A DNA stretch of 64,000 nucleotides from Argonema galeatum A003/A1 (GCF_023333595.1 NZ_JAIQZM010000026.1:34086-98085); one strand, 5' to 3'; positions 1 to 9,004 are shown, numbered from the stretch's first letter. The notes: generated from the letters alone by a model not told the origin. Program-made: numbers and translations.

Positions 1-7
1 GCTCGAT

Positions 8-220
8 ATGGACGAACTACATCAACTTAATCAGGCTATTCAAACACATCTGGCTGATAAACAAAAAGCCACTCAAAAAACAAAATTTCACCAAGCACTA
101 TTAAATTCTGGCTTAGTTAAACAAGTCAAGCAGCCCTCTTACAGTCGGCAAACTGAACGGCGACTAATTCAGGTACAGGGTAAGCCTGTTTCTGAGACAA
201 TTATTGAGGAACGCCGCTAG
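8..220 (+). CDS. Probable antitoxin of a VapBC-like pair
   Basis: Small charged protein of 70 residues, rich in Gln, Lys and Arg. Its stop codon is followed immediately by the start of a PIN-domain gene, which is the usual antitoxin-toxin layout. I recognise no antitoxin fold by eye, so the role is inferred from position. No in-frame stop is visible in the 7 bases upstream, so the true start may lie outside the window. Presumed role: neutralise the PIN ribonuclease and autoregulate the pair. Confidence 0.55.
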   Translation: MDELHQLNQAIQTHLADKQKATQKTKFHQALLNSGLVKQVKQPSYSRQTERRLIQVQGKPVSETIIEERR

Positions 221-688
221 ATGGCAACTTATTTTGTAGATAGCAGTGCGCTGGTCAAACGCTACATCAGTGAAAGTGGTTCAACATGGGTTTTAACTTT
301 GTTCGACCCTGCGTTGAACAACGACATAGTGATTGCCGCCATTACAGGTGTTGAGATTGTCGCTGCAATTACACGACGGGCACGTGGGGGAAGTATCAGC
401 GCTACAGACAGGACGGCAGCGTGCAATCAGTTCAAGAATGACCTACGCTTTGAGTATCAAGTTGTCGAGATAGCAGACAACATAATCAATTCGGCAATGG
501 CATTAGCTGAAACCTATGGATTACGAGGTTATGACGCAGTTCAGTTAGCAGTAGGTCTTGAGATAAATGCTCTCTGTGTAGCTAACAGTTTGCCCCCTGC
601 GATATTTGTATCGGCTGACGATGAGTTGAATGCAGCAGCAGCAAGTGAAGGGTTAATAGTTGAAAACCCCAACAACTACCGCCCTTAG
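221..688 (+). CDS. PIN-domain ribonuclease toxin (VapC-like)
   Basis: 155-residue protein opening with the PIN signature FVDSSALVKRY (first acidic metal ligand D7) and carrying a later acidic segment, LRGYDAVQLA, near residues 107-116, then an SADDELN motif typical of the last PIN acidic cluster. PIN toxins cleave RNA with a Mg-dependent acidic site. The start codon follows the stop of the small upstream gene with no gap, so the two are almost certainly co-transcribed. Length is normal for VapC-type toxins. The specific RNA target cannot be told from sequence. Confidence 0.85.
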   Translation: MATYFVDSSALVKRYISESGSTWVLTLFDPALNNDIVIAAITGVEIVAAITRRARGGSISATDRTAACNQFKNDLRFEYQVVEIADNIINSAMALAETYGLRGYDAVQLAVGLEINALCVANSLPPAIFVSADDELNAAAASEGLIVENPNNYRP

Positions 689-740
689 AAACTCGGTAAC
701 TCCTGCGAAACCGGGTTTCTGGGAGTTCAGTTAATCTATT

Positions 741-817
741 TGTAGGTTGGGTTGAGAAAAGCGAAACCCAACAACTTAGACTAATAAGTTGGGTTTCGTT
801 CCTCAACCCAACCTACA
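741..817. repeat. Short inverted-repeat element (TGTAGGTTGGGTTGAG family)
   Basis: Terminal arms TGTAGGTTGGGTTGAG and CTCAACCCAACCTACA face each other, with a second inner inverted pair (CGAAACCCAAC / GTTGGGTTTCG). A related element lies at 47679-47747. It has no coding capacity and looks like a MITE-like dispersed palindrome. It sits between two convergent genes, where it could also act as a bidirectional terminator. Confidence 0.8.
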
Positions 818-832
818 TTGCTATCCCAACTT

Positions 833-2170
833 TTAACTTTTAATCCCTCTAAACCGTTCTTGCGCTGACTTAAACGCTTCTTTCATGACAGACTGAATTT
901 GCTTGGGATCGGGTTTTTTACCTCCCATCAAATCACCGAAATAAACGCAAGCTCCTTCACCGAGTGCTAAAGTGTAGGCAGCAGCCCAGGAAGCCGCGAT
1001 CGCACTCCCGAAAACAGGTAAGAATTTGACCAACTCCCGTCCCACTGCTTGTGCTAAAAAGCCACCTGCGATCGCACTTACAACACCCCCAGCCTGAGAT
1101 GGCGTCAGCGTCTGCCCGTATAATTTGCCCAACAGCCCCACCATCGATACTTGCAACGCAGTCAGCACAGGCATCGTAGCAAACGGCAGCGGTACAGCCG
1201 CCAACGCAGCTGCCATAATGGAAAATGCCAAAATGTAACGGCGTCCGACATCTCGGTAGAGATTACCAATTTGGTTACCAGCTTCGTTATCCAATAACTG
1301 ATAAATCGCACGCGCTTCAGCTTCTGGGAGTAAGTCAGCCAGAGAATCTCTCAGCGCCTCTAAGCCATAAAATACTGGCGTGTAGCTATCCTCTTCCAGA
1401 GTAAAGTCGATCGACACAGCGCGATCGCACAATCCCGTAAAAGCTTGTTGTATCGCCGCAAAAGCTCGATTGAGTTCCTCATAATCTGGTGGATAAACAG
1501 GATGATCCTCCGTACCGGGAGGATAAACCTCATGCAAACAGGTAACCGCCAGCAGACAAGGAATATCTGGATACCGCAGACGCAGCTGCTGAACAATTTG
1601 TCGCAAAGTCTCGATCGCAAAATCATTAATTTTGACAGTCACAATCAGAACTCTAGCACCGCGACTTTCCTTTTGCAGATCTCCAATCAATTCCTGAATA
1701 ATTGTTTCAGTGTCCTGTTTGACATCCCCCAGTCCAACCGTATCTGTAAAAATCAGTAACGGCAAATCGTTGGAAGGATAAGCATAACGTTCCGTGTGTT
1801 GCGTATGAGGACGAAATCCCTGACCCACAATCTGGGCCGAAACTCCCGTCAGTCCTCGTACAATCGAACTTTTTCCAGCCTGGGGCTTACCAATCAGCAG
1901 CGCTTCCGTCGTTGGCAATTCGGCGCGAACAGTCTCCAAAATCTCCGCCACGCGATCGTCGCTGACCCTAAACCAGTCTACCACCGTCTGGGCTATGCGA
2001 TCGGCGGGTAACAGTCGCATCAAGCTCGTGGTTGCATTGTTCCAGACATCACCAATGGGGTTTGTCCGGGAATTATCTAACGCCCCAGTCTTCACCCCAT
2101 CAGTAGGTTCGCTCAATTGCGGAGAATCAGTCAATGGCTTCTCAGCATTATTTTCCTCAGTCATTCGCAT
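833..2170 (-). CDS. Membrane-associated GTPase with C-terminal DUF697 domain
   Basis: Era/YcjF-like GTPase of about 445 residues. The P-loop GKPQAGKS is near residue 95 and the switch II DTVG near residue 144; a TCLHEVY segment may be the degenerate base-recognition loop. The C-terminal third is Ala/Gly-rich and hydrophobic with two or more membrane-spanning stretches, as in DUF697 proteins. The N-terminal 40 residues look disordered. An in-frame TTG lies one codon upstream; the ATG at 2170 is preferred, and another ATG is at 2164. Likely role: GTP-dependent switch at the membrane; the partner is unknown. It is transcribed alone. Confidence 0.8.
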   Translation of the reverse strand: MRMTEENNAEKPLTDSPQLSEPTDGVKTGALDNSRTNPIGDVWNNATTSLMRLLPADRIAQTVVDWFRVSDDRVAEILETVRAELPTTEALLIGKPQAGKSSIVRGLTGVSAQIVGQGFRPHTQHTERYAYPSNDLPLLIFTDTVGLGDVKQDTETIIQELIGDLQKESRGARVLIVTVKINDFAIETLRQIVQQLRLRYPDIPCLLAVTCLHEVYPPGTEDHPVYPPDYEELNRAFAAIQQAFTGLCDRAVSIDFTLEEDSYTPVFYGLEALRDSLADLLPEAEARAIYQLLDNEAGNQIGNLYRDVGRRYILAFSIMAAALAAVPLPFATMPVLTALQVSMVGLLGKLYGQTLTPSQAGGVVSAIAGGFLAQAVGRELVKFLPVFGSAIAASWAAAYTLALGEGACVYFGDLMGGKKPDPKQIQSVMKEAFKSAQERFRGIKS

Positions 2171-2173
2171 CAA

Positions 2174-2659
2174 AAAGGACGGCAGACCCCATAAGGGGTG
2201 GATACTTTCTAATCTTATATTCTTTTATCTACAAAGCGGAAAAGCGGGGTTAAAACCCCGCTTTCTCTTTTAATCCGATACTTACGATACTTATAAGTTG
2301 CCTGTTGTAGGTTCGGCAGTTTCCAATTAGGTGGTTTAGTTATCCCCTTTAGGGATTTCTATTCCATATTAACGCAAGTAGAAGTGGTAATTGTAAAATT
2401 TTCATTAAATTATGTCAAGTTCCCGTAAAGATGTTGTCGGGGTGCGATCGTAAGTATACTCAGCACGGTCACAGAACGAGCTTTTTTAACCCAGCAGTAG
2501 GGGCGAAGCATGACCGTATTAATTTGTTGGTTGAACCCAAAGATATTTACCGGAATGCTTCGCCCCTACAAATCAAAAATAACAGTTTGTGCCCGTGCGG
2601 AGTATAGCTGGTTGAAAAGAACCGTCCTCCTTGTCCTCCTTGTCCCCCTTTTGACTTTC
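2174..2659. other. Gene-free stretch with palindromes
   Basis: No credible gene is seen. The stretch holds a perfect palindrome AAAGCGGGGTTAAAACCCCG (about 2245-2268), a MITE-like element at 2497-2569, and simple CT-rich sequence running into the 3' end of the sulfate-transporter gene. The palindrome next to the GTPase gene is on its 5' side, so it is more likely a dispersed repeat than its terminator. Confidence 0.6.
2497..2569. repeat. MITE-like inverted repeat (GTAGGGGCGAAGCAT arms)
   Basis: Perfect 15-bp terminal arms GTAGGGGCGAAGCAT and ATGCTTCGCCCCTAC enclose about 43 bp with no coding capacity. It belongs to the same size and design class as the elements at 7367-7432 and 11453-11518, all starting with GTAGGG. 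No transposase is present in the window. Confidence 0.8.
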
Positions 2660-4048
2660 TTATCCCCCTTTTGACTTTTGACTTTTGACTTTTGACTTTC
2701 TCTGCCCCCAAACATAGAGAACTGCGGCGGTAACAGTACCAACCAGAATTCCATTTTCAATTCCCAGCCCCAGTACTGCGAAAAACGTCACCAACAGCGA
2801 AGCAGCATCAGTTTTGTTATAGTTCCAAATATCTTTGATTGCGGCAATATCAATCAACTTCCAAACTGCCACAATAATAATTGCGGCGAGGGAAGTTTGC
2901 GGCAGAAAATAAAACAAAGGCGTGCAAAACAGAACTGTGAGAGCAACTAATAGGGCAGAGATAATAGAAGCAAGACCCGTATTGGCACCAGCAACAAAAT
3001 TCACCATCGAACGGCTTAAACCACCAGTCACTGGATAACCGCCAGTTACTGCTGCACCCAAATTAGCTACTCCCAGCGCTACCAATTCCTGATTGGCATC
3101 TACATTCTCGTGGCGAAAACTAGCTAAAGATTTGGCAATAGCAATACTCTCCATAAAACCCACAAAACTAATGGTAAGAGCAACAGGTAATAAAGCCTGC
3201 CAGAGGTTGGCATCTAAAGATGGCAAAGTGATCGGCGGTAAGCCTGTGGGAATTGTGCCGACAACTTTAACAGCAGCATTCTGATTTAATCTCAGTCCGT
3301 AAACCAGCAGCGTTCCTAAAATTATTACCAGTAAAGGTGCTATCTTGGTGGTAACCATTGTCAGACCATCAGATATTTTCCAGCGTTTAAGCTGCACTTC
3401 CAAAAAACTGTTGAAATAAATTAAAATCACAATACTAACCAATCCAATACATAGAGTGACAAAATTTGTTTTGTTCGCTTGTTGGATGAGGTAAAACAAT
3501 AACTTGTAAAATTTATCGGTTTGGGGAATGGTAATTCCCATCAAATCTTTCAGTTGAGTAATAGCAATTACCAAAGCTGCTGCCTGAGTAAAACCAGATA
3601 TGACCGAGTGGCTGAGAAAGTTGACCAAAAAACCAAGTCTGGTTAATCCCATTCCTAATTGAATGATCCCAACCAACATTGCCAGAGTTAACGCTAAAGC
3701 CAAATATTCTGGAGTACCTCTGTCTGCTAATTTTTCCATACCAGTGGCAACCAGCAGGGATACCATAGCGACGGGGCCAACTGCCAAGGTGCGCGTCGAG
3801 CCGAGTAGGGGGTAGAGTATGAGGGGAAGAATGCTGGCGTAGAGCCCTACCTGGGGCGGCAAACCAGCCAGAAGGGAATAAGCCATACTCTGAGGCACTA
3901 GCATAATGGCGACAATAACTGCTGCCATGAGGTCGCCGGGTAAGTCTTGTGGGGAATAATTGAGAAGCCACCCTAGAGAAGGCAGATAATGGCTTAAGTC
4001 GTTCTGTTCAACTTGTTTGGGAACTTCAGCAGCTTGTGGGTTGTTCAA
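2660..4048 (-). CDS. SulP-family anion transporter lacking the STAS domain
   Basis: Inner-membrane SLC26/SulP transporter, 462 residues. The N-terminus carries the family signature (DLPGDLMAAVIVAIMLVPQS, about residues 35-55), followed by about a dozen hydrophobic segments. SulP proteins usually run to 550-600 residues with a cytoplasmic STAS domain after the last helix. Here the last helix (ILVGTVTAAVLYVWGQ) leads straight into KSKVKSQKSKGG, which is translation of a noncoding TTTTGACTTTTGACTT-type tandem repeat. The STAS domain is therefore gone and the tail is repeat-derived. The transport core is intact, so activity is possible; substrate (sulfate, bicarbonate or other) is not decidable. 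Confidence 0.85.
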   Translation of the reverse strand: MNNPQAAEVPKQVEQNDLSHYLPSLGWLLNYSPQDLPGDLMAAVIVAIMLVPQSMAYSLLAGLPPQVGLYASILPLILYPLLGSTRTLAVGPVAMVSLLVATGMEKLADRGTPEYLALALTLAMLVGIIQLGMGLTRLGFLVNFLSHSVISGFTQAAALVIAITQLKDLMGITIPQTDKFYKLLFYLIQQANKTNFVTLCIGLVSIVILIYFNSFLEVQLKRWKISDGLTMVTTKIAPLLVIILGTLLVYGLRLNQNAAVKVVGTIPTGLPPITLPSLDANLWQALLPVALTISFVGFMESIAIAKSLASFRHENVDANQELVALGVANLGAAVTGGYPVTGGLSRSMVNFVAGANTGLASIISALLVALTVLFCTPLFYFLPQTSLAAIIIVAVWKLIDIAAIKDIWNYNKTDAASLLVTFFAVLGLGIENGILVGTVTAAVLYVWGQRKSKVKSQKSKGG

Positions 4049-4164
4049 TTTTCGTTAGCGATAGTATCTTAAGCATTATTACTCACCGAGAAGAAAGAAA
4101 GATTAAATCCTATAAAGTGAAAAAGGTAAAAATAGTTTAATAATCCTCAAGAGAGAACCCCAGT

Positions 4165-6072
4165 ATGCACCTGAGTGAAGTCACCCATCCAAACCAGTTG
4201 CACGGTCTTTCGATTCATCAGCTCAAGCAAATTGCCCGTCAAATCCGGGAAAAGCATCTGCAAACCGTGGCAACCAGCGGTGGACACCTTGGGCCTGGTT
4301 TGGGAGTAGTGGAACTGACTCTAGGGCTTTATCAAACCCTAGATCTCGATCGCGATAAAGTGATCTGGGATGTGGGTCACCAAGCCTATCCTCATAAGAT
4401 CATCACAGGTCGCTACAGTCGCTTCCACACGCTACGCCAGAAAAACGGCATTGCCGGTTATCTCAAGCGCTGTGAGAGCAATTTTGACCATTTTGGAGCC
4501 GGACACGCCTCCACGAGTATCTCAGCAGCCTTGGGCATGGCTCTGGCGCGGGATATGAAAGGCGATAACTTTAAGGTGGTGGCGGTAATTGGCGATGGTG
4601 CGATGACGGGCGGGATGGCGCTAGAGGCGATCAACCACGCCGGTCATTTGCCCAAAACCAACTTGCTGGTAGTCCTCAACGACAACGAAATGTCGATTTC
4701 GCCCAATGTCGGTGCGATTCCCCGCTACCTGAACAAAATGCGCCTTTCTCCGCCAGTGCAATTTATCACTGATAACTTAGAGGAACAATTCAAGCATCTT
4801 CCTTTTGTCGGCGAATCTCTGTCTCCAGAATTGGCACGCATCAAAGAAGGGATGAAGCGTTTAGCAGTTCCCAAAGTTGGCGCGGTGTTTGAAGAGTTGG
4901 GCTTTACCTACATGGGGCCGGTGGACGGTCACAATCTGGAAGAACTGATTGCTACCTTTAAGGAAGCGCATCAGCATTCTGGCCCAGTGCTGCTTCACGT
5001 GGCAACAATGAAAGGCAAAGGATATGAAATTGCCGAAAAAGATCAGGTTGGCTATCATGCTCAAAGCCCTTTCAACCTCGCTACTGGTAAACCAATTCCC
5101 GCTAGTTCGCCCAAACCTCCTGCTTACTCAAAAGTGTTTGCCCACACTTTAGTTAAACTAGCAGAAAATAATCCCAAAATTGTCGGTATTACTGCGGCGA
5201 TGGCAACGGGAACTGGTCTGGATAAATTGCAAGTTAAATTACCCAAGCAATACATTGATGTGGGTATTGCGGAACAGCACGCTGTTACTTTGGCAGCTGG
5301 TTTAGCTTGTGAGGGAATGCGTCCCTTAGTGGCAATTTATTCCACTTTTCTACAACGCGGCTATGACCAGATTATTCACGATGTTTGCATTCAAAATTTG
5401 CCCGTCTTTTTCTGTTTAGATCGGGCCGGTATTGTCGGTGCTGATGGCCCAACGCACCAAGGGATGTACGATATTTCTTATCTGCGCTGTATTCCGAATA
5501 TGGTGCTGATGGCTCCGAAAGATGAGGCAGAATTACAGCAGATGGTAGTGACGGGGATTAATTACACTGATGGCCCGATCGCAATGCGCTATCCTCGCGG
5601 CAACGGTTACGGTGTACCCTTGATGGAGGAAGGTTGGGAAGGTTTGCCGATCGGGAAAGCAGAAATTCTCCGTTCTGGCGATGATGTACTGATCTTAGGT
5701 TATGGTTCGATGGTTTATCCCGCAATGCAAGCGGCGGAAATTCTCAGCGAACACGGTATCGAAGCAACTGTAATTAATGCGCGGTTTGCCAAACCGATCG
5801 ATACTGAGTTAATTGCACCTTTGGCTAAACAAATCGGTCGCGTTGTTACCCTGGAAGAAGGCTGCATTATGGGCGGCTTTGGTTCGGCGGTGATGGAAAG
5901 TTTGATGGAAAATGATGTAGTTGTGCCAGTCAAACGTATTGGCGTACCGGACATTTTAGTCGATCATGCCGAGCCAAAAGAGTCTTTTGCCGAGCTTGGT
6001 TTGACACCTGCTCAAATTGGCGATCGCATTCGCAGCGCTTTCTTTAGCAAGCAACCTTCTGCGGTTAGTTAA
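4165..6072 (+). CDS. dxs: 1-deoxy-D-xylulose-5-phosphate synthase
   Basis: First enzyme of the MEP isoprenoid pathway: condenses pyruvate and glyceraldehyde 3-phosphate to DXP, using thiamine diphosphate, in the cytosol. Full length at 635 residues. Visible motifs: SGGHLGPGLGVVELT near the N-terminus, the ThDP motif GDGAMTGGMALEAINHAGH about residues 143-161, the transketolase pyrimidine domain (GIAEQHAVTLAAG) and the C-terminal transketolase domain. It supplies precursors for carotenoids, phytol and quinones. Nearest neighbours run in other directions or belong to accessory genes, so it is probably monocistronic. Confidence 0.98.
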   Translation: MHLSEVTHPNQLHGLSIHQLKQIARQIREKHLQTVATSGGHLGPGLGVVELTLGLYQTLDLDRDKVIWDVGHQAYPHKIITGRYSRFHTLRQKNGIAGYLKRCESNFDHFGAGHASTSISAALGMALARDMKGDNFKVVAVIGDGAMTGGMALEAINHAGHLPKTNLLVVLNDNEMSISPNVGAIPRYLNKMRLSPPVQFITDNLEEQFKHLPFVGESLSPELARIKEGMKRLAVPKVGAVFEELGFTYMGPVDGHNLEELIATFKEAHQHSGPVLLHVATMKGKGYEIAEKDQVGYHAQSPFNLATGKPIPASSPKPPAYSKVFAHTLVKLAENNPKIVGITAAMATGTGLDKLQVKLPKQYIDVGIAEQHAVTLAAGLACEGMRPLVAIYSTFLQRGYDQIIHDVCIQNLPVFFCLDRAGIVGADGPTHQGMYDISYLRCIPNMVLMAPKDEAELQQMVVTGINYTDGPIAMRYPRGNGYGVPLMEEGWEGLPIGKAEILRSGDDVLILGYGSMVYPAMQAAEILSEHGIEATVINARFAKPIDTELIAPLAKQIGRVVTLEEGCIMGGFGSAVMESLMENDVVVPVKRIGVPDILVDHAEPKESFAELGLTPAQIGDRIRSAFFSKQPSAVS

Positions 6073-6185
6073 TTTGTCAGGTTTTAACCGCAGATAAACC
6101 TGGATGAACGCCGATAATTATGTGTGTTTGTTTGTGTTTGTCTGCGGTTATTTTTCCATTCCAAATCAACGAAACACTTACGTTT

Positions 6186-6524
6186 ATGAATCCAGGTTTA
6201 ATAGCTGTATTACTTTTGCTATTCTTCAGCCCATTTTTATTGATTAGCTATCAGACATTAATCAAATTGGGCTTGATCTGGAAGTTACTTTTACTACCAA
6301 TAGCTTGGTTGGTTGGGCTGTTAATTGGGGTGATATCTGGAATTTTTCTTACTAAACTACTTGAGTGGTGGAGTAATTACAATCAGCCACCTTCAGAATC
6401 AGGGTCAATGGGTGGAATAGCATGGCTTGGTATATGGTTGATTGTAACATTGATCCTGAGTGTCTTTTCTACTGCCATCTCTACTTGTCTGACTGCAAAG
6501 TTCTTTTTAATAATTGGTTTTTGA
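6186..6524 (+). CDS. Small membrane protein, unknown
   Basis: 112 residues with three or four hydrophobic stretches (about residues 3-20, 28-52 and 75-110), so an integral membrane protein. The reading frame is open back to an ATG at 6120, but that upstream part is translation of a dispersed repeat (ACCGCAGATAAAC-type), so the ATG at 6186 is preferred. I recognise no family. It lies between dxs and a TA pair. Confidence 0.5.
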   Translation: MNPGLIAVLLLLFFSPFLLISYQTLIKLGLIWKLLLLPIAWLVGLLIGVISGIFLTKLLEWWSNYNQPPSESGSMGGIAWLGIWLIVTLILSVFSTAISTCLTAKFFLIIGF

Positions 6525-6561
6525 TGGTGTGCTATAATTAAAATATCAATAAGTTTGTCAA

Positions 6562-6798
6562 ATGTCTATGAGTTATCGCAACATCATTACTATTGAGCCA
6601 GGTAAACGTGGCGGTAAGCCTTGTATCAGACGAATGCGGATTACAGTATACGATGTTTTGGGCTGGTTAGCAGCTGGTATGTCTGTGGCAGAAATTTTAG
6701 ATGACTTCCCAGAATTGACAGAAGAAGATATTAAAGCTTGTCTGGAATTTGCAGCGGATAGAGAACGTCGTTTGATTGCTATAGTGGGCGAAACTTGA
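6562..6798 (+). CDS. DUF433 antitoxin-like protein
   Basis: 78-residue DUF433 protein: EPGKRGGKPCIRRMRITVYDVLGWLAAGM is the family core, with a helix-turn-helix-like centre (VAEILDDFPELTEEDIKACLEFA). DUF433 proteins pair with DUF5615 PIN-like proteins and are regarded as antitoxins that bind DNA. Its TGA stop overlaps the TTG start of the next gene, so the two are translationally coupled. Confidence 0.85.
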   Translation: MSMSYRNIITIEPGKRGGKPCIRRMRITVYDVLGWLAAGMSVAEILDDFPELTEEDIKACLEFAADRERRLIAIVGET

Positions 6799-7127
6799 AA
6801 CTACTATTTGACCAAAACTTAAGTCGGAAATTAGTAACTCGGTTAGCTGATATCTTCCAAAATGCTAGCCATGTTCAGTTTCATGCGCTGACAGATGCAG
6901 ACGATAGCGAGATTTGGGAGTTTGCGAAAATTGAAGGATTTTGTATTGTTACTCAGGATGCTGACTTTGCAGAAAGGAGTCGTCTTTACGGTTCACCACC
7001 AAAAGTAATTTGGCTGCGGTGTGGTAATACACCGACAAGCAACGTAGAAGCAATACTTCGATCTGGGGCAGAGGCAATTCAAGAACTTATGAGTAGTGCG
7101 ATTTTGGATTGTCTTGAGCTTTACTGA
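6795..7127 (+). CDS. DUF5615 PIN-like toxin
   Basis: 110 residues with the DUF5615/Mut7-C signature: KLLFDQNLSRKL at the N-terminus (Asp as metal ligand) and VTQDADFAERS in the middle. It starts with TTG inside the TTGA overlap with the DUF433 gene, an arrangement that fixes the start. PIN-like nucleases of this group are expected to cleave RNA; the target is unknown. Confidence 0.85.
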   Translation: MKLLFDQNLSRKLVTRLADIFQNASHVQFHALTDADDSEIWEFAKIEGFCIVTQDADFAERSRLYGSPPKVIWLRCGNTPTSNVEAILRSGAEAIQELMSSAILDCLELY

Positions 7128-7195
7128 TCGCCAATTTTCCAATCAAATAAATGGTTTAAAAACTCGCTTTTGACTAAATAGAGGCAAAGAAAACC

Positions 7196-7366
7196 CTAAT
7201 TAACTTTCCTCTCAATATCCATCCCAGATAGCGGTTTACAATCTACAAAACTGACTGAATCTGGATCGAGAAAACCAGATATCGCCATTTCTAACACAGC
7301 CTCTACCGGATATTCAATTTCTATTGAGTACGCAATCAACGCCTGCTTAATTTTATTGGGAAGTTC
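7196..7366 (-). pseudogene. Truncated small gene, 5' end cut off by a MITE-like element
   Basis: On the minus strand the frame reads TELPNKIKQALIAYSIEIEY, then PVEAVLEMAISGFLDPDSVS, then FVDCKPLSGMDIERKVN and a stop. It has protein-like composition and is open right up to the arm of the element at 7367, but no usable ATG is found at its 5' end; an in-frame stop lies inside the element. I read this as the C-terminal half of a small protein gene (resembling small cyanobacterial hypothetical proteins) whose start was displaced. A late internal GTG could in principle restart a short peptide. Confidence 0.5.
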
Positions 7367-7432
7367 TGTAGGGACACGGCACGATTAAGCTTATTCCTTT
7401 ACCCAAAATATCTCGGATGCCGTGTCCCTACA
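7367..7432. repeat. MITE-like inverted repeat (TGTAGGGACACGGCA arms)
   Basis: Perfect 15-bp arms TGTAGGGACACGGCA and TGCCGTGTCCCTACA around a 36-bp AT-rich centre. It abuts the 5' side of the truncated minus-strand reading frame and appears to have interrupted it. Confidence 0.8.
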
Positions 7433-7514
7433 TACTTGTCTCTTAGGAGGACTTTCGCTATTAGCCCGGAGGTTAAAACCTCCGGGCGGGCTTGTCTGCT
7501 AAATAGATAAATTT

Positions 7515-7719
7515 TTACCACAGATGAACACAGATGAACACAGATGAACACAGATGTAAGCGTCGTCTTAAGGTGGGGAATACAGAGATTTTATCGAAGG
7601 ATTTTACCCAACCGATGCTACCAAACAAAAGATATATCCAATTTTATTTATGTACCTGACAATAAATCTTAATCTACATCTGTGTTCATCTGTGTTTATC
7701 TGTCTTTCATCTGTGGTAA
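7515..7719. repeat. Large inverted element with CACAGATGAA tandem arms
   Basis: Left arm: ACCACAGATGAACACAGATG with the 10-mer GATGAACACA repeated in tandem. Right arm: the reverse complement, about 40 bp, ending CATCTGTGGTAA. The centre has no open frame. Single arms of the same repeat occur at about 6081-6145, 22211-22255, 55940-55985 and 61899-61942. Confidence 0.75.
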
Positions 7720-7729
7720 AAAAAGGTAA

Positions 7730-7761
7730 GTTGTTGCGCTTTAGCGCTAAAGCGCAACAAC
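7730..7761. repeat. Perfect 32-bp palindrome
   Basis: GTTGTTGCGCTTTAGC joined to its exact reverse complement. A longer relative with the core TTGCGCTTTAGCGCT occurs at 40826-40878. It is dispersed intergenic sequence; on RNA it would form a strong hairpin. Confidence 0.8.
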
Positions 7762-7826
7762 CTACCCATTACCTTTCAGATAGACTCCAAATGCGAGATA
7801 ATAAACTAAGCGATTTAATTTAAACC

Positions 7827-8888
7827 ATGACATCTACTACTTCCCCAGTTTATCCAGTTATTTGGCAAGATGACCGCGTTTTACTCATTGAGCAAAATCG
7901 TCTACCAACTGAATACACTTTTGTCGAAATTACCTGCTGCGATGATATGGCGCACGCGATCAAAACGATGATTGTACGCGGCGCACCAGCTATCGGCGTA
8001 GCAGCAGCTTACGGGATGTACTTGGGTGCAAGAGATATTCAAACGGAAAGCAGAGATGAGTTTTTGAATCAGTTGGAAAAAATTGGCGAAACTTTGGCGC
8101 AAACTCGTCCGACTGCTGTTAATTTGTTTTGGGCAATTCAGAGAATGTTGAATACTGCCCGTCAAACTTTGGGGCCAGTAGAATATCTGAAAAGCCTTTT
8201 ATTAGAAACGGCGAAAACTATCAACGCAGACGATATCAAAACTTGCCAGACAATTGGCGATAAAGGTTTGGAAGTTTTACCAGCTAATCCCGAAAAGCTG
8301 ACTATTTTAACTCACTGCAATGCGGGTGCTTTGGCAACTGCTGGCTACGGTACGGCTTTGGGGGTGGTGCGTTCCGCCTGGAAATCTGGACGTTTGGAAC
8401 GGGTATATGCTGATGAAACTCGTCCCCGTTTGCAAGGGGCAAAACTAACAGCTTGGGAATGCGTACAAGAAGGTATTCCTGTTACTTTAATCACCGATAA
8501 TATGGCGGCTCATTGTATGCAGCGTGGTTTGATTCATGCTGTGGTTGTGGGTGCTGATAGAATTGCCGCGAATGGCGATACTGCTAATAAGATTGGTACT
8601 TACAGTTTAGCACTTGTGGCGAAAGCGCACAAGGTTCCTTTCTTTGTTGCGGCTCCTCTTTCTACGATCGATTTTTCGATTAGTAATGGCAGTAAAATTC
8701 CGATTGAAGAACGAGATCCCACTGAAATTTACAAGGTGGGAAATACGATGTTAACCGCAGAGGGTGTAGAGTTTTACAACCCAGCCTTTGATGTGACGCC
8801 TGCTGAATTGATTACGGCCATTATAACAGAATATGGCGCAGTCGCTCCCGCTGAGTTACAACAGTTTCAGGTGAAACAAGTAGTTTAG
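7827..8888 (+). CDS. mtnA: S-methyl-5-thioribose-1-phosphate isomerase
   Basis: Cytosolic enzyme of the methionine salvage pathway: converts methylthioribose 1-phosphate to methylthioribulose 1-phosphate. Full length at 353 residues. Visible family motifs: IVRGAPAIGVAAAYGM (about residues 48-63), THCNAGALATAGYGTALGVV holding the active-site Cys, and VVVGADRIAANGDTANKIGT holding the active-site Asp. This eIF2B-like fold has close relatives (eIF2B subunits, ribose-1,5-bisphosphate isomerase), but these motifs fit MtnA. It appears to be monocistronic. Confidence 0.96.
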   Translation: MTSTTSPVYPVIWQDDRVLLIEQNRLPTEYTFVEITCCDDMAHAIKTMIVRGAPAIGVAAAYGMYLGARDIQTESRDEFLNQLEKIGETLAQTRPTAVNLFWAIQRMLNTARQTLGPVEYLKSLLLETAKTINADDIKTCQTIGDKGLEVLPANPEKLTILTHCNAGALATAGYGTALGVVRSAWKSGRLERVYADETRPRLQGAKLTAWECVQEGIPVTLITDNMAAHCMQRGLIHAVVVGADRIAANGDTANKIGTYSLALVAKAHKVPFFVAAPLSTIDFSISNGSKIPIEERDPTEIYKVGNTMLTAEGVEFYNPAFDVTPAELITAIITEYGAVAPAELQQFQVKQVV

Positions 8889-9004
8889 TTGATAGTTCAT
8901 AGTTGATAGTTCATCGATATAGCTATGAACTATCAACTATTTTTATTGCACAGCAGGATGCTGCTATACGCCGATTGTGGTAACAACTAAAAAGACTAAT
9001 TATA

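Larger units (their letters stand above)
7128..7826. other. Repeat-rich gap with a gene remnant
   Basis: About 700 bp with no intact gene. In order: a truncated reading frame on the minus strand (7196-7366), a MITE-like element (7367-7432), a GC-rich hairpin with arms GCCCGGAGGTT/AACCTCCGGGC (about 7463-7487), a 205-bp element with ACCACAGATGAACACAG tandem arms facing each other (7515-7719), and a perfect 32-bp palindrome (7730-7761). Confidence 0.7.

Noticed and set aside
2310..2360. CRISPR-repeat-like string (GTTTCCAATTAGGTGG...TTTAGGGATT)
   Set aside because: Only one copy; no spacing pattern and no cas gene in the window.
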